A stretch of DNA of 64,000 nucleotides from Arenicola marina (taxonomy: Eukaryota > Annelida > Polychaeta > Arenicolidae). Below, in pieces: positions 1-11,548 of the stretch; within the stretch, counting starts at the first letter, position 1; the number at the start of each line of letters is the position of its first letter. The notes below the pieces were generated by a model. It was given only the letters and a program-made list of their open reading frames with translations. It was not told the origin of the DNA and did not search any database. Where the stretch lies: NCBI GenBank assembly GCA_964019135.1, contig OZ025257.1, positions 151,501 to 215,500 of the forward strand. Reading direction: 5' to 3'. The position numbers and the translations under genes were made by a program.

Positions 1-129
1 TCTTACCGAGTGGTCCACATAATTTATGTTCTGTTCTATATATACACATAATTAATGGAGTGAATATCTTCATTAAAGCGCGATGTTAACGGCTATAAAT
101 CTGTTACACAGATGTTGATTGTATCATGG

Positions 130-945
130 TCCCATTTAGCTGTGTCAAGGTCGTTGTTTCAGGTGGACTGCCCGTCTGTTTGGTCCAATGTAGCTGGGTC
201 AACGTCGTTGTTCCAGGCGGACTGCCCGTCTGTTTGGTCCAATGTAGCTGGGTCAACGTCGTTGTTCCAGGCGGACTGCCCGTCTGTTTGGTCCACTGTA
301 GCTGGGTCAAGGTCGTTGTTCCAGGCGGACTGCCCGTCTGTTTGATCCAATGTAGCTGGGTCAACGTCGTTGTTCCAGGCGGACTGCCCGTCTGTTTGGT
401 CCAATTTAGCTGGGTCAAGGTCGTTGTTCACGGCGGACTGCCCGTCTTTTTGGTCCAATGTAGCTGGGTCAACGTCGTTGTTCCAGGCGGACTGCCCGTC
501 TGTTTGGTCCAATGTAGCTAAGTCAACGTCGTTGTTCCAGGCGGACTGCCCGTCTGTTTGGTCCACTGTAGCTGGGTCAAGGTCGTTGTTCCAGGCGGAC
601 TGCCCGTCTGTTTGGTCCAATGTAGCTGGGTCAACGTCGTTGTTCCAGGCGGACTGCCCGTCTGTTTGGTCCAATTTAGCTGGGTCAAGGTCGTTGTTCA
701 CGGCGGACTGCCCGTCTTTTTGGTCCAATGTAGCTGGGTCAACGTCGTTGTTCCAGGCGGACTGCCCGTCTGTTTGGTCCAATGTAGCTGGGTCAAGGTC
801 GTTGTTCCAGGCGGACTGCCCGTCTGTTTGGTCCAATGTAGCTGGGTCAAGGTCGTTGTCCCAGGCGGACTGCCCGTCTGTTTGGTCCAATTTAGGTGGG
901 TCAAGGTCGTTGTTCCAGGCGGACTGCCCGTCTGTTTGGCTCCTG
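130..945. repeat. 54-bp minisatellite, about 15 units
   Basis: A tandem array with a 54-bp unit (for example the motif CCAGGCGGACTGCCCG recurs at 213 and 267). Variant units recur every five units (270 bp), for example near 400 and 670, so a five-unit block was duplicated. Because 54 is a multiple of three, long open frames exist on both strands. The minus frame gives an 18-residue acidic repeat containing DQTDGQSAWNN. Neither flank shows a recognisable gene, so coding status is undecided and I treat it as a repeat. Confidence 0.9.
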
Positions 946-2345
946 TTTGCTGTAGGTTTGTATTCTACCCGGACGCCATGTCGCGCCGTGTGTTCAGTTC
1001 AACACTGATGGTTGTAAAACATTTATAAAGAAAATGTATATATTATATCAGTATACATACTTTAGTAGCTATCAGGGGGTGTAGTTCAATGTTTTACCAG
1101 AGCTTTCTTATGCATTACATGTCCTGTGACAAGTCGATTTTATACAAATTGAGTATTTTCTTCGTGACTCATTATTACGTCAATGATGCTTTTGGTTTTG
1201 TTACCCATTATTTCTTCTGTATATATTTATTATTTGTGTAGGTAATTATGATTTATATACAATTGGTTTTATTTTTATTATGTGTTCACATACCAGTTAT
1301 TATTTTATTTATGAAAGTACAATCTGTGATAACGTAACAGTTTAGAAATTAAAGATGATGGTTAACTTGTGGGGTTGTCAATTACTAAGCATGACGGGGC
1401 GTGGGGGGGGGGCGTCAATGTCACTGTTCAAGTTACTCGTTTCGATGTTATTGTTGGTTTTTGATGCCTAAACGAGGCAGTAAATATGAAAATAGTTTGG
1501 CGGGATCCCTCGGTGAAATGTACAAGAGAATGTACCTAACTTCCACTGTAACCCAATGAAGCTTCCCACTTCTATGTCTCTCTGGGGCCGTATTCATAAT
1601 CACCACTTAGGCTACGCCACTAGACTTAGCGCTAAATGGAAGATTTGTCAAGCGATTATCGGGTTCAAAATACGTAAGTAGTCACCCAAGAAGTGGATTT
1701 TCTGAATTAAGAAAGTGCTAAAATTATAATAAAGAGGATTTCTTAATCATGAGCACCACCACAACGAGCTGTTGAGGCTAAGACGAAAATGCACTTTTCG
1801 TGCGCTACTTACGAGGGGATTATTATTACGGCCCCTGGACTATAGACTGAATACTCTTGGTCGGGTTAGTATACCATCACGATGTGTTGTATTATATATT
1901 ACGGGGGACCATGTTTGTCCCTTCCTAAAGTGAAATGTTTTGCACGCCATTATTCAGTGTCTAGTCGTCGCAGTTGTAATATATATTTGGCATGGAGCTC
2001 ATCATGCAAAATCACCAATACTCATTTATATGGATCTCCTGTTTTCCATCAATGAAGATGTACGCGCTTTGTCTTTGATTGGTAACTGTTGTGGTAGTTT
2101 GTTTATGCAACGCCTATCTTAGATAAAATTGTTCTTTATCTTTGTAAAATAAGAGTCGGAGTAAAAAAAGTCTGATGTTCACTTTTTGCGTGTAGCACAG
2201 CATAAAGCTAGTCGCCTGCGTTAACCTTTCTGGTCCCCATGTGCAACAAGTTGGCTTGTACAGTTGGAATGCTTTGAACAATTCGATTGTCACGCTAACT
2301 GAAAATAAAGTTTTTGAAACTGCCATATGTATTCTGTTCATTTAT
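946..2345. other. gene-poor stretch with one AATAAA signal
   Basis: Apart from the MITE-like element I recognise no gene here. A plus-strand AATAAA at 2304-2309 is followed by T- and GT-rich sequence and could be the poly(A) site of an unseen plus-strand gene to the left. That gene would converge on KDM8. No coding exon supports it, so this is only a candidate. Confidence 0.3.
1584..1835. mobile_element. MITE-like element with about 18-bp terminal inverted repeats
   Basis: The left end begins GGGGCCGTATTCATAATC. The right end, read on the other strand, begins GGGGCCGTAATAATAATC, which is a near-perfect inverted match. The interior of about 215 bp has no open frame. I see no clear target-site duplication, so the superfamily is not assigned. 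It lies in gene-free sequence between two minisatellites. Confidence 0.55.
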
Positions 2346-2349
2346 ATTC

Positions 2350-2855
2350 AGTGGAGGGTAACCTGTGTCGCCCCAGGGTCAGTGGGGGGTAACATGTGGC
2401 GCCCCAGGGTCAGTGGAGGGTAACCCGTGTCGCCCCAGGGTCAGTGGGGGGTAACATGTGGCGCCCCAGGGTCAGTGGAGGGTAACATGTGGCGCCCCAG
2501 GGTCAGTGGAGGGTAACATGTGGCGCCCCAGGGTCAGTGCAGGGTAACATGTGGCGCCCCAGGGTCAGTGTGGGGTAACATGTGGCGCCCCAGGGTCAGT
2601 GGAGGGTAACATGTGGCGCCCCAGGGTCAGTAGAGAGTAACATGTGGCGCCCCAGTGTCAGTGGAGAGTAACATGTGGCGCCCCAGGGTCAGTGGAGGGT
2701 AACATGTGTCGCCCCATGGTCAGTGGAGGGTAACATGTGGCGCCCCAGGGTCAGTGGAGGGTAACATGTGTCGCCCCAGGGTCAGTGGAGGGTAACATGT
2801 GGCGCCCCAGGGTCAGTGGAGGGTAACATGTGTCGCCCCAAGGTCAATGGATCCG
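2350..2855. repeat. 31-bp minisatellite, about 16 units
   Basis: Tandem 31-bp units with the core GGCGCCCCAGGGTCAG (starts at 2461 and 2492, for example). Single-base variants are scattered among the copies. The array ends about 120 bp beyond the stop codon of the minus-strand KDM8 gene. It contains neither that stop codon nor a visible splice site of a gene in the window. Confidence 0.92.
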
Positions 2856-2977
2856 CACTGGACTCCGTGGGATAATTTATGCAACAACCTGAAGAACAAA
2901 ATATATATAATGATGTGTACGTGGTGCGCAACATTTCACAAAATAAAGTAAATACCTAATTTTCAAGACCTTTAGAC

Positions 2978-2984
2978 TTTATTA
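2978..2984 (-). promoter_or_regulatory. poly(A) signal overlapping the KDM8 stop codon
   Basis: On the minus strand the stop TAA (2984-2982) is followed directly by TAAAG. The hexamer AATAAA (2983-2978) therefore uses the last two bases of the stop codon. If used, the 3' UTR would be only about 20 bases long. Confidence 0.6.
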
Positions 2985-4289
2985 TTCCCACCAAAAGCTG
3001 ACTGAGAAGCTGGTGGAGAGAGCGCGCACATAGTGCCAGTGCTTGGGGGGGATGTACAACATCTGTCCCGGGCTGAGCACGCACTCCGTGTACGGCGCCC
3101 GGGAAAACTCCGGAAAGCGGTCATGGTCCGGGTGTTCCACGTCCACCTGGGAGGTGTTGCTGAAGATAGGGCTGGTGTGGGGGTAGACGCTGGCCGTGTG
3201 CTGCCGCGCGTACAGTCGCACGTACTTGCGGCCAACCACCTGGGCCAGCAGGTTGTGCTTGGGGTCCTGGTGTAGTGGAGACACCGTACCCTGGGGACCC
3301 AGCCACGCGTTGATGTCCACGTCCCCGTCTCCCTCTCCGGAAGGGCTGAGCGCACAGTAGGACGGGACGCTGATGTCGTTCTGGAGCTCCGGGATTTGGT
3401 GGAAGAGCTGGTGCTGTGCCAGGTACCCAGTGACCCCGTCCCGGCCCCCAGAGCCGCCCTCTATGTACCAGTCGATGAAGTCCGCCAGGGTCATGAGGGA
3501 CTGCGACCAGGAGTCCTCCGTGTACCGGGATCCCAACTCCACCGGAACGGTCCGGCACCCGGCCTTGACCTTCAGGTACTCCAGGGTCCACCTTCTGTCT
3601 CCCATAGCCGGCCAAAAGTCCATCGTCCCTTCCAGGATCACAGGCAACTCTCGGTCCATGTGGCACGTCTGGAAGCGTTGTAGAGACGGACACTGTAAGA
3701 CGCCCACGGCCTTTGCCGGGTCTATGAGCACCTCGGCCACAGGCTCCCGGTCGCTGGGCCTGTATCTCTCGGCCACAGGCTCGCGGTCACTGGGCCTGTG
3801 TCGCTTGGCCACGCTGTCTGGCCCGGCGTGAAGCTGTTTCGTCCTCTGAGGTGCCTTGTCCTGCAGTGTCTGGGCCACCTTGGTGAGGATGTTGCCCATC
3901 AGTGGCGCCCCCATGAGGAGACCCATGTCGCACGTCTTGATGGCCTCGGCCACGGTCACGTGACCCCGCGTATGACTGAGCGCGTACTCACTGAGCGTCT
4001 TCAGCAAACTGACCAGCGTGTAACAATGCCGCCAACAGATGTCTATGTCCTTCCAGTGGCCAGTGTTCAGCCTCTCCCAGGTGATATCCAGCACCAGTTT
4101 GCACCGATCGCGACAAGACGCCCACTCACTGTTGTAGAACAGGTCCACGGCCAGACCGAGCTGACTGGCGTAGGCCTCGCCCGTGGTGGACATGTCCAGG
4201 GAGGACAGGGGAAGCTCACTCCTGCCAACCACCACCGCGCCAAGGTCCTCACGGAGACCTTCCAGGGAATAGCGGTCTCCTCTCGACAT
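2982..4289 (-). CDS. KDM8: JmjC-domain dioxygenase KDM8/JMJD5
   Basis: An uninterrupted 435-residue frame whose second half matches KDM8/JMJD5 closely, with PVILEGTMDFWP, INAWLGPQGT, HQDPKHNLLAQVVGRKY and a C-terminal SFSVSFWW. The family is an Fe(II)- and 2-oxoglutarate-dependent JmjC oxygenase, reported mainly as a nuclear arginyl hydroxylase and, with debate, as an H3K36me2 demethylase. The likely iron ligands are H340 and D342 of the HQD motif and H419 of WHYV. Their 79-residue spacing equals that of human H321 and H400. The N-terminal helical part retains CDMGLLMGA. A 12-residue tandem duplication (DREPVAE-type, about 3730-3830) lies in the linker. The coding region is intronless, unlike vertebrate KDM8. 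An acceptor (TTTCTTGTTTGCAG) ends at 4305, 15 bases before the ATG, so a 5' UTR exon lies upstream, unlocated. Family assignment is very secure. Confidence 0.95.
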   Translation of the reverse strand: MSRGDRYSLEGLREDLGAVVVGRSELPLSSLDMSTTGEAYASQLGLAVDLFYNSEWASCRDRCKLVLDITWERLNTGHWKDIDICWRHCYTLVSLLKTLSEYALSHTRGHVTVAEAIKTCDMGLLMGAPLMGNILTKVAQTLQDKAPQRTKQLHAGPDSVAKRHRPSDREPVAERYRPSDREPVAEVLIDPAKAVGVLQCPSLQRFQTCHMDRELPVILEGTMDFWPAMGDRRWTLEYLKVKAGCRTVPVELGSRYTEDSWSQSLMTLADFIDWYIEGGSGGRDGVTGYLAQHQLFHQIPELQNDISVPSYCALSPSGEGDGDVDINAWLGPQGTVSPLHQDPKHNLLAQVVGRKYVRLYARQHTASVYPHTSPIFSNTSQVDVEHPDHDRFPEFSRAPYTECVLSPGQMLYIPPKHWHYVRALSTSFSVSFWWE

Positions 4290-4304
4290 GGCTTCTCACT
4301 TCTC

Positions 4305-5092
4305 CTGCAAACAAGAAACGATAAATAAGAATGATATCGATGAGAAAGTGGAGGGTGTGGAGTGAAACCAAGCACAAAACCAAATATAAATAATTAATTA
4401 CCTTTCCCGTGTCCAAACTATATTTCTTATCCTCTCCGTGCCTATCTTGCCACACCTTCCTCCTGCCATTGACACAGTCACAAGAAAAGTTAATTGATAT
4501 ATGGTATGGTCATATATCAATGGGAGAACACGTGAACCCGTATTTTGAGCGTCATCGACCAGGATTCTACTCCCGGCAAATACTTTGCTTACGCTGCGAA
4601 GGTATTCCATTACGACCCTGGACCTGTATTAATAATGCGTATTTTGGCAGCATCATTAGTTGATCAGATGTTTTCATCACATGAGATCTCCTGAATACAG
4701 TGGTATTTGATTGCAACAATCCGGATCTTGAACAATGTACATATACCACCGACGGTATCTAGTCAACTAGATCCAAACCAACTCGATCCCGACAAAGTTC
4801 AGACATCCGCCCTTTTATGCGACCCCGTAATACACCAATGGATGAAACAGACACAGGCATGGCGCCCTGTTATTGCATATATATTGATATGAATTTTTAA
4901 CAATTACTGACAACTATATATATCGACACGTGTGTTGCTCGCTTCCATCGCTATTATATTAAGGAGTAACATTGGAGTGGAAATTATACAAAAACGCAGC
5001 TGTCTGTTAATTTCATTATTTTATTACAATTGCCCGATAGCATGGTACATCGAGGTCTCTGTAAGCAGCTGGGTTAGACTAAGGATGTATAC
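4305..5092. other. upstream region of KDM8
   Basis: This stretch should hold the 5' UTR intron and promoter of KDM8, because an acceptor sits at 4305 on the minus strand. I could not identify the upstream exon, a TATA box or any other gene. The sequence is AT-rich and has no long open frame that resembles a known protein. Confidence 0.35.
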
Positions 5093-5787
5093 GCCTGGTC
5101 TATTGACCAAGGGTCTATTGACCAAGGATCTATACGGCTGGTCTATTGACCAAGGATCTATACGGCTGGTCCATTGACCAAGGATCTATACGGCTGGTCT
5201 ACTGACCAAGGATCTATACGGCTGGTCCATTGACCAAGGATCTATACGGCTGGTCTACTGACCAAGGATCTATACGGCTGGTCTATTGACCAAGGATCTA
5301 TACGGCAGGTCCATTGACCAAGGATCTCTACGGCTGGTCTATTGACCAAGGATCTATACGGCTGGTCCATTGACCAAGGATCTATACGGCTGGTCTACTG
5401 ACCAAGGATCTATACGGCTGGTCTACTGACCAAGGATCTATACGGCTGGTCCATTGACCAAGGATCTATACGGCTGGTCTACTGACCAAGGATCTATATG
5501 GCTGGTCTATTGACCAAGGATCTATACGGCAGGTCCATTGACCAAGGATTTCTACGGCTGGTCTATTGACCAAGGGTCTATTGACCAAGGATCTATACGG
5601 CTGGTCTATTGACCAAGGATCTATACGGCAGGTCCATTGACCAAGGATCTATTGACCAAGGATCTATACGGCTGGTCTATTGACCAAGGGTCTATTGACC
5701 AAGGATCTATACGGCTGGTCTATTGACCAAGGATCTATACGGCTGGTCTATTGACCAAGGGTCTATACGGCTGGTCTATTGAATAGG
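5093..5787. repeat. 28-bp minisatellite, about 25 units
   Basis: Units contain GGTCTATTGACCAAGGATCT plus TATACGGCT. Several units are truncated to a shorter form of about 16 bp, made only of the TATTGACCAAGG part. Each unit carries TTGACCAA, itself close to palindromic. It lies between the KDM8 upstream region and a MULE fossil. Confidence 0.9.
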
Positions 5788-5789
5788 GC

Positions 5790-7060
5790 GCATTTCTTCA
5801 TCAGCTGTGACGCACTGATGTACTTCACGTTGTATGCATCACACGCCATGAAAATGTTCTTATGTAGCGTAGTGTACTTCTTCCGCTGGTATCGCCAGAG
5901 CTTCCCCTCCGAGGTGGGCTTCACCTGAAGGGTGACTAACTTTGCCTCCTTATGTAAGAGGGCGAGAGGGGTATAGATGTTGAGCTGTTCCCTGACAGCC
6001 GGGGAGTTCAGCCCATGGTGTCATCCCTCGCAATCCTTGTTCATTCGGATGGTCCTGTGCTCAGACTACCAATGCAAATACTTTGCTGGTGCCTGCCAAG
6101 ACTCGCTTGCGGCCTTCGCCTCCAGTTTAGCGAACATGTTCGGTATACGTTCATGAGGCAGGAGCCACGAGTCTCCTGACGAATTGCAAGCAGCGGTTCC
6201 TCTCGTGGTAGGCTGTGGCGAGACCGAGAGCTTGCGTCTTGCTCCAGACTGATTCCAATGACACAGGCAGCCATATATTTCCGTGGTGTGAAGCACATTG
6301 CACAATGCCTTCCACGTAGCTGGGAGAGAAAAAGATAAGTTGATCAGATGCTTTGTAGCATGTTCTGATTGTTTGCATTATAAATCTTAAATTAATAAAT
6401 GACGGAGAAAAAAGAATGTCCAAAAAGATGCAAAGAGTACTCGATCAGATGCTTTGTAGCACGTGCTATTTACACGTACCACATAAATTACAAAATAATC
6501 CAATTTAGGGGAACACTGCCTGCCAAGAATATGCAAACAGGACTCTTTACTCTGTTCGAAGTCCAGAATGACGCGCTTCACAACTGGGGTGGATGGCAGT
6601 GATCGAATCAACGCCTTCAGTACCGGTTTATTATAACAGGATTTACTATTAGAGCTTCAATGGATCTGCACTTCAATACATATTTAGTACAATACATGTT
6701 GAGAGGGATACACAAGTAACTTAACACAAGTAAAGTTAACTCGCAAAGAACATAATAGAAATAGGAATATGCAATGTATATGTAGGCATAGTCGGCTACT
6801 TAATCAGAAGTGATAAACATGGTAGAAATTTAACCTTAGTCTTATAATGTTTCCTACGTGACATCAGTACCAATGCCTGTGGCCCTTGTTCGAAGTGTTC
6901 CCCGCTTCTGACAAATGGATGCACTGAGCACAGCTGACCGAATGAGGCATGGAAGGCTGTCCATATACTGCAGCAGCTATCGGCTCGGCTACCCAGGGTC
7001 AGCTGACCCTCCGTGCCACAGAGCTGACATCAATATCCTTTTGTGGAAAGCCAGACGGTA
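5790..7060 (-). pseudogene. MULE-superfamily transposase pseudogene (copy 1)
   Basis: Pieces of one transposase are spread over frames in the right order. HASFGQLCSVHPFVRSGEHF and QALVLMSRR lie near 6850-6960. VVKRVILDFE lies near 6560. GCLCHWNQ, then (after a frameshift) WSKTQALGLATAY, lie near 6220-6270. HERIPNMFAKLEAKA lies near 6120-6160. Then come RTIRMNKDCEG and a C-terminus (LLHKEAKLVTLQVKPTSEGK, YQRKKYTTLHKNIF, ISASQLMKKC) down to 5790. This order matches invertebrate MULE transposases whose C-terminus reads LLHREAKLVTLQVRL and so on. The conserved Trp of EGWHHRLN is a TGA stop at 6021-6023. The element is dead and its inverted ends were not found. Confidence 0.75.
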
Positions 7061-7509
7061 TGAAAACATTTTACTGAAAGAAAACAGCGCTGTTAATCCA
7101 TTGAGTTGCTATAAGACTATAGACTATAAGACAAGCAGAAATGGACAAGAATTCGTGCATAATGTAATATAATGCTATCGAATCAGAGGTATGAGTCCGC
7201 CAGAATAGAAGGCAGAAATAGGGGCCTGGAAGGAGTAAAAGGCGACACAGGCATATCTGAAACATCGACATTGACCCCCAAATTCCGACATTGAGGATTT
7301 GAAAAATCGACATCGACACAGCATTTTTCTTCTTAAATGACACTGAACTTAGCCAAAAAGCGACATGGGAGGTCGTGAAAAATTGACATTCGACACTGAG
7401 ATTTTTTCAAAATGGACTGGTTACTGCAGACCCGCCCCCCCATCCCCCCCCACCACCCCTTCTAGACCCCTAGATAGGTAACGACTGGTTCAAACTCTAG
7501 CAGTTATAC
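7061..7509. other. unassigned stretch between two MULE fossils
   Basis: There is no recognisable coding sequence here. The stretch contains a C-rich run near 7433-7455 and degenerate repeats of a CGACATTGA-type motif between 7260 and 7400. It could be decayed transposon sequence, but nothing supports a specific assignment. Confidence 0.3.
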
Positions 7510-10440
7510 TTAGTAGTTCGATTTTGGGCAACTCACTGTCGAGGAGGGCGCATTGGTCCCTACCACAGTGCGATCACAGTCACAGGCGAGGGTTCTCGTT
7601 GATGGCAGCGCAACGCTCTCTGGCTGCGTATCGCGGGTCCACCGCGCAAAACACAAGCCATTGCCAAACAATGGCAGCTTCATGTGTTGCCGGGCAGCAA
7701 GCACATGTCGACAAGGCAGGCGCAGGGCTTTATAATCCACACTGACATGTCGTGGAGAAGGTTCTGACCATTCCCTCTGACGAATGAATGTCTACCATTT
7801 CGACACATGGGAGAAGGCGTAAGGTGTGAGTTCGTCCAAAAAGGAATGCAAGGCTGTAGTTGGAGTATAGTGTTGGACTGCAATTTTCTGATATAAAGTG
7901 ACCGCGCGAGGATGTCTTTCATGGTCAGGCAGTCGATGGACCTCAACAGCTCTCGAAAAAATGTGACCAGCGTTGATTACTTTCGCACCACACTCATCCA
8001 CTTCTGGTTTGTACTTTCGACACGATAGTTTGTTGAATTCAGCAGACGGCAAGCATCGTTTGTCAGTCCTTCCGCCCATTGGTGTTTGACGCCATGCCAA
8101 TTCTTGTCAAAGTAGTCGACAAGACTTCAACTCTTTCTGTTTATCATAGCGGGCCAGGTACTCCTCTTCATGCTTCGCGTAGACTAACTGGGAGACCATC
8201 TCCAACACAGCCATCCTCGGGCCGCGGTGATAGACATATTCTCCGTCGTAATCTACCGACGGGAGGTCGGCAGTGTATGGAAAAGCATATCAGCAGCAGT
8301 CTGTGGCAGCTCTTTACTGAGCACCTCACGCTCAACCATGTCCGTGTCTGCCATTATGCACCTCGTCCCCTATATCACATTGTGCGCCTCGAAGATTGTC
8401 ATCATCGTATTGATAGTGTTTTGCGGGCCTCTGCCGCGACAAGCCATAGAGCGATAATTTCGCTCTCACTATTGCCATCTACCACCATGAGAGGATACAA
8501 GGGCATACGCAGGGCGTTTAGTTTGTGCGTAGCATTCATCAGCACCAATTCAGAAAAGTTTTCTGCATGGTCCTACGCTGGTAGAACATAACCTGCCGGA
8601 TATCCTACAGCATTTCAACAACAGCATCTACCATGAAAGGAAAGAAAATGTCAGGAAATGCAACACACAGCAAGCATATGATAACAAGCACAGCTGACAT
8701 ACACATCCTACACTGCTATATGCTTGTGAAATGCATAAGCAAGCGAAAAAATTTGTTATTACCAATACTTGCCATACTTACTCCATGAATTATGACATCA
8801 AATTCATGTAATATATGCCGTAAATGCAATTGTACCCTAGAATGTGTACCCGGTCATGAAGCGCCTTACATTCGAAACAGAAAGAAAAAAAGAATGGACC
8901 TTACCATAATGCTTTCGTATCTTTTCCATCAGCGCTTCAACATGATTCCTCATAGGTGCTTCGAAACTTGCAATGTTATGCAGGCCTTTGGATGTGACAA
9001 CTTTTCCAGTCTGAGATTCGAGGTGCTGCTCAACCAACTTCTTATTCGCTGTCATCATGAGCATTGCCAATGGTTCTTCAAGTGTATCTTTGTCTCAACG
9101 CTGTTGTTTTGGGAAATGGTCATAAGGTGTCTGTTAAATATAAAAATAGTTAAAATATAAAAATATATAACAGCGCATTTAATAATGTAAGCATTATGCA
9201 GGTACTTAATATCAAATAATAGCATAAGGTAATATATCACAACAATATATAAAGAAACAAAATAAAAATATATAAGAATAAGGTTATACAATATTTATGA
9301 TACGTTTATGGTGGTATTTACCTTTGTAACCTCATGGTTATGAGTGTCACACATTGACCGCACAATTAAAGATGCTTGTTGAGCTTTTCCCGCCAAATCT
9401 GAGCCCAGGCGACACTTATATGTCAATTTACAGAAAACTTGATTGTTTCATTCTATAAATTCACAAGCCTAATAAACATCGCCGTTTCGGTTGTGATGTG
9501 GCAAACGTGTCTATCCCGGGAAACCGCGGACCACTGACGCCGCACTGCTACTAATGACAAAGCATCGTGAAGCGCAAAAACTAATGACGTTTACCGCTAA
9601 GTTGAAAACCTGTGCTTAATTTATATCACGGGCAAGGCCAAGAGACTCCATTCGGCAGTCTGGCATGCGTGGAATATAGAATATAGACATTTTGGATGAT
9701 TCAATGACTGATTCTAATTAGTTTTTGACCTCTTTAGGTCTGGGCGGGAAAGAGTTTGATAAGTAACTTTAAACACTGTCAGTCAGCTCTGGTTCGGATC
9801 TTCAATGCAAATGGGCACCGCTTTTGGAATGTGCTGTAATAAATGAAAAAACAAATTAGTAAACACGGTAAAATGTAAGCTAACACAAGAACATAACGAG
9901 AAAGGATAACAAAACCGATTTTAAATATGATTCTGGACCTGGATTATGTTACATCATTGCCCAGATTATTGCGTTGTGATGTAAATAGCATGTAATTTTA
10001 AATATTAGGCTTAATTACCCCCAAAAAAGTATTTTGACTACCGTTTGTGAAAAAACTGGTCCCACTTGTCAGCAAATAAATTGGTATATAAACAAAATAA
10101 ACTAATATTCAACGTCAAACTTACTTTTGATGTAGTCTCTCACCTTTGTAAGTCGATTTAAACTTCTTGCCGCCATGAATGCAAGCATAGTCCAATTCTA
10201 AAAAAATTAATTTCGACTTGATTACTTTCTTTGCAGCTCTCTTCAAAGTAGCTTCAATAGACCTGGAGCTTCTGATGGACAATTGTTTTTAGGCAGTTTG
10301 CACGCACTGTTTAATTTGGTTGGATAATTCTTCGTACATTGAAAATTTATCTCCAAGAACAAATGCACATGATTCACAATCAGCTATTTTTCTTGTCTGG
10401 ATCCTGCGAGAAAAGTGCGAGATCTTGTGAGCTGTTCTCG
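7510..10440 (-). pseudogene. MULE-like transposase with SWIM zinc finger, pseudogene
   Basis: Read right to left, the fragments follow the order of transposon-derived SWIM proteins (ZSWIM-like). The N-terminal SRSIEATLKRAAKKVIKSK and YACIHGGKKFKSTYKGER lie at about 10130-10280. CPFALKIRTRAD lies near 9800. TANKKLVEQHLESQTGKVV lies near 8990-9045. The catalytic-domain parts NATHKLNALRMPLYPLMVVD, ESEIIALWLVAAEA and MADTDMVEREVLSKELPQ lie at 8290-8540. YFDKNWHGVKHQWAEGL and NSTNYRVEST lie near 8020-8120. YAFSHVSKW lies near 7800. The SWIM core DYKALRLPCRHVLAAR lies near 7680-7735. At least five frame changes or stops interrupt it, including one just before the SWIM finger. It is a fossil of a DDE transposase. 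Its order and family are secure; the exact ends are not. Confidence 0.75.
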
Positions 10441-11548
10441 CGATATCAAATTACCGCAAGAATATGTACATCATGCGACCACGTGCCGTATGAATATTAT
10501 TATTACTATTACAAATTGCAATGATTGCACATACAGATGAACAAATGAAGTAGTTGAAAATGAACCAACGAAAGCCAACAAAACGAACTCTGCACTCTGA
10601 CGGGGGGATTCGGGTTGGGTCACTTGGCCTAGCGCACAATTCTCAGCATCTTAACCCACCACCCGGCCAGCCCCTACCCCCTCCACCCCCCCCCCCCCCC
10701 CCCCGCCCCTCCTCCTACAATACCTCAGTATGTCTGACCTATATTAAGAAGATAAAAGAATGAATATTGAGCAAAACTATTGAGCGTGTATCGGGAATAT
10801 TGGGGTCGAGTTGCCACAGCCCTGTTTCCTTATAGGGGCTGAGTTGGAGTTCGAGTAGGTGTTGGGTCGAGCTCGTCGTGGGTGGACTTGGTTTTGAGTC
10901 GAGTTGTCTAGAAACCATCTTAACCATTTCCAATTCAGAACAATTCTAATTTAGACACCCACTATGTACATGCAGGTGATTCTACCTTCTGGTCGAAGTG
11001 CTCCACAAAGAAGGGCAAAACTTTCCCACAGCAGAGGCTAAAATAGAAACTACACCTCTTCGAATAACAAAACTCTAGCAATATTAGAAAGGATTGATAT
11101 TAATATATTACTTGTGAGATCTTTTGATAGGAGATATGACATTTCTCTCAGCCAGTCAAGACAACAATTAGCCAATGTATTATTTATATCCTTGTTGCAT
11201 CAAGTTATCTGTACCCTCCACCTCCAACCTCTGCACTCGTCCAAACGAATACCAGGCAAAGGGGCCGCAGACCATGCCGGCCGCCGTCCTAAAACAGACG
11301 GTGGGTGGGGGTGGGTAAGGTGGCGGGGGTCGTCGGAGTACGGGGTGTGGTGGCAGACGATAACAACTAGTCTTTGTCTCGGCAGTGTCTGGCTGCCGGA
11401 TTAGTGTTCGCGCCTAGTTGTTGAATGAACAGAGAGATTAACATGATCAAGTGCTGAAAAATGGGCTTTTGGGTCGGGTTGTGGAAATCAACAAAGATAT
11501 ATATATTAAAATATTGACATCTTTATTAACGGCAATAACGTATAAACA
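10441..11548. other. unassigned stretch
   Basis: I find no gene here. A poly-C run of about 20 bases near 10685-10705 and short G-rich sequence near 11300-11330 are the only notable features. A minus-strand AATAAA at 11527-11522 probably belongs to the MULE gene that ends at 11549. Confidence 0.35.
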
